From: Hyphomicrobium sp.
GTDB taxonomy: Bacteria > Pseudomonadota > Alphaproteobacteria > Rhizobiales > Hyphomicrobiaceae
Reading direction: 5' to 3'
NCBI GenBank assembly: GCA_025927515.1
Contig: JAICLG010000051.1
Location: 1-14,122 of the forward strand
DNA: 14,122 bases
Below are positions 13,071-14,122 of the stretch, one piece after another. Under the pieces are notes generated by a model. It was given only the letters and a program-made list of their open reading frames with translations. It was not told the origin of the DNA and searched no databases. A program made the position numbers and the translations under genes. How positions within the stretch are numbered: position 1 is the stretch's first letter; every line of letters starts with the position of its first letter.

Positions 13071-13173
13071 GACCCACGTCGCGAGCCGGCGAACTCGTGG
13101 CACGGCCAGTGACCTCGGCCCGCTTCATTGAACTCCCATCGCCGGCATCGGCACGATCGCGATCACCCTTTCG

Positions 13174-14122
13174 TCACTGCGGCGTCAGGGTGATCGTCAA
13201 CGTGTCGGAATAGCTTCCGGCGACCAACGGCTGCGCGTTGGATTTCGGAGTGATCGTCACGCCGAGCGTGCCGGTGGGCGTAGCCCCGACCGTTGATGCG
13301 GCGACGCCTGACTCTGGCCCGCTTGTCGCAGGAATGCTGCTCGTGTCGAGCGACGCCGATGCTCCCGAGAATGTCGCCATCGCCGAATAGTCGATGAACC
13401 GTTGCAAGCCGCTCGTGCTCGCCGAGGTTACGACCGCACCGTTCTGCGACGTCAATTGCACGTTGGTTGGGGTGTTACAGACGGCGTTCGAATAAGAACG
13501 ATTGATCGGCGAGGTATTCACAGCACCGCTGGCCGTGATGGGAATGGTCGCCGTATCGGCCGACGGATGCGTCACGCCTCCTATCGTGCAAGATTTCGCT
13601 ACCTGCCCGGTTACGGTGAAGGCTTGGCTGGATACCTGGGATTGAAGGAGGCCGGCTAGGGTGCTCGTAAAAACGTTAATCGTGATGTTGTCGCTGTAAC
13701 TTCCGGCCTGCTGCAGCGTGCCAGGCAAGGCTTGCGCCCAAACGGTGACTGTTACGCTGAAATTATCCAATGACAGAATGGAGGCCGGAAAAGAGAATGA
13801 CAGCAAGTTTGCAGTATTGGGATTTCCGCCCCCCGTATAAAGCAATGTATGTCCGCCGCTGCTTGAACTTTGCAACGTGTAGGGCAACGTCGCCGTTCCT
13901 CCTCCTGAAATCAACATGGAAGCCGGTAAAGACGTTCGGTTGAACGAAATCGCAGCCGCGCAACCCCCTACCAAATCCCCAACGGCTGCGATGAACGTTC
14001 CGGTGATTGTAATACTGACCGGCTGCGCGGCCGGGCTCATCGGCGGTGTGTAGGTTCCAGTATTTGCGGTTAACGGTGTCGCGCTCGCAGACAGAATGGA
14101 GCAGAGGGCACTTGCCTTATCC
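13174..14122 (-). CDS. Spore coat U / Csu-type pilus subunit, two-domain, 5' end outside window
   Basis: The first visible in-frame ATG is at 14040, but the frame is open to the right edge and codes for matching residues (CSILSASATPLTANTGTY) before it, so the gene starts beyond 14122. The visible 315 residues form two related modules. Module one (about 1-150) has a Cys pair (visible residues 7 and 54) and ends AGSYSDNITINV. Module two (about 167-315) starts FTVTGQVAKSC, has a Cys pair (178 and 215) and ends AGSYSDTLTITLTPQ. The family's typical ending is close to AGxYxDTxTVTVT. Proteins of this family are subunits of archaic chaperone-usher (Csu) pili, assembled outside the outer membrane. 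Two modules, and a place at the 3' end of a possible operon, fit the tip adhesin CsuE. No usher or chaperone is visible to confirm it. Confidence 0.82.
   Translation of the reverse strand, partial: DKASALCSILSASATPLTANTGTYTPPMSPAAQPVSITITGTFIAAVGDLVGGCAAAISFNRTSLPASMLISGGGTATLPYTLQSSSSGGHTLLYTGGGNPNTANLLSFSFPASILSLDNFSVTVTVWAQALPGTLQQAGSYSDNITINVFTSTLAGLLQSQVSSQAFTVTGQVAKSCTIGGVTHPSADTATIPITASGAVNTSPINRSYSNAVCNTPTNVQLTSQNGAVVTSASTSGLQRFIDYSAMATFSGASASLDTSSIPATSGPESGVAASTVGATPTGTLGVTITPKSNAQPLVAGSYSDTLTITLTPQ

Noticed and set aside
13155..13164. Palindrome GATCGCGATC after the pilus-subunit gene as a terminator
   Set aside because: A self-complementary 10-mer leaves no loop and no T-run follows it.

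Overview
The window is GC-rich, densely coded bacterial DNA. Codon use, many secreted proteins with Ala-rich Sec signals, and the SH3 and PRC-barrel protein types suggest an alphaproteobacterium of the Hyphomicrobiales, perhaps near Hyphomicrobium. That placement is inference from protein style; no rRNA or marker gene is present.

Layout. 1-131: 5' end of an unrecognised minus-strand gene running off the left edge. 132-575: non-coding, with a 10-bp tandem repeat and an inverted repeat. 576-1961 (+): a Pro/Thr/Ser-rich secreted protein with GTTGL repeats, then a secreted PRC-barrel protein. 1999-3264 (+): an MFS transporter that converges, with a 10-bp gap, on the pyruvate dehydrogenase operon. 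3275-8708 (-): the operon, transcribed aceE-aceF-lpd with gaps of 20 and 17 bp. 8709-9058: its upstream region, shared with a divergent gene. 9059-9520 and 9667-9969 (+): two small secreted proteins of unknown function. 10039-11013 (-): a single-pass membrane protein with a long Pro/Ala-rich linker and a small C-terminal domain. 11260-11871 (-): a secreted bacterial SH3 protein followed by a convincing terminator. 12123-12518 (+): a DoxX-family membrane protein followed by two stem-loop candidates. 12771-13070 (+): a small secreted hypothetical protein. 13174-14122 (-): a two-domain spore-coat-U/Csu-type pilus subunit whose N-terminus lies beyond the right edge.

How they work together. AceE (E1), AceF (E2) and Lpd (E3) form a complete pyruvate dehydrogenase complex converting pyruvate to acetyl-CoA. 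E1 is the large homodimeric AceE type. Around this operon lie mostly envelope genes: six small exported proteins, two integral membrane proteins, one anchored periplasmic protein and one pilus subunit. They are mostly single transcription units with their own ribosome binding sites, and nothing ties them into one pathway.

No tRNA, rRNA, insertion sequence, CRISPR array, phage or toxin-antitoxin gene was seen. I found no convincing new biological system. The best leads are the uncharacterised envelope proteins, the CsuE-like subunit at the right edge and several inverted repeats.
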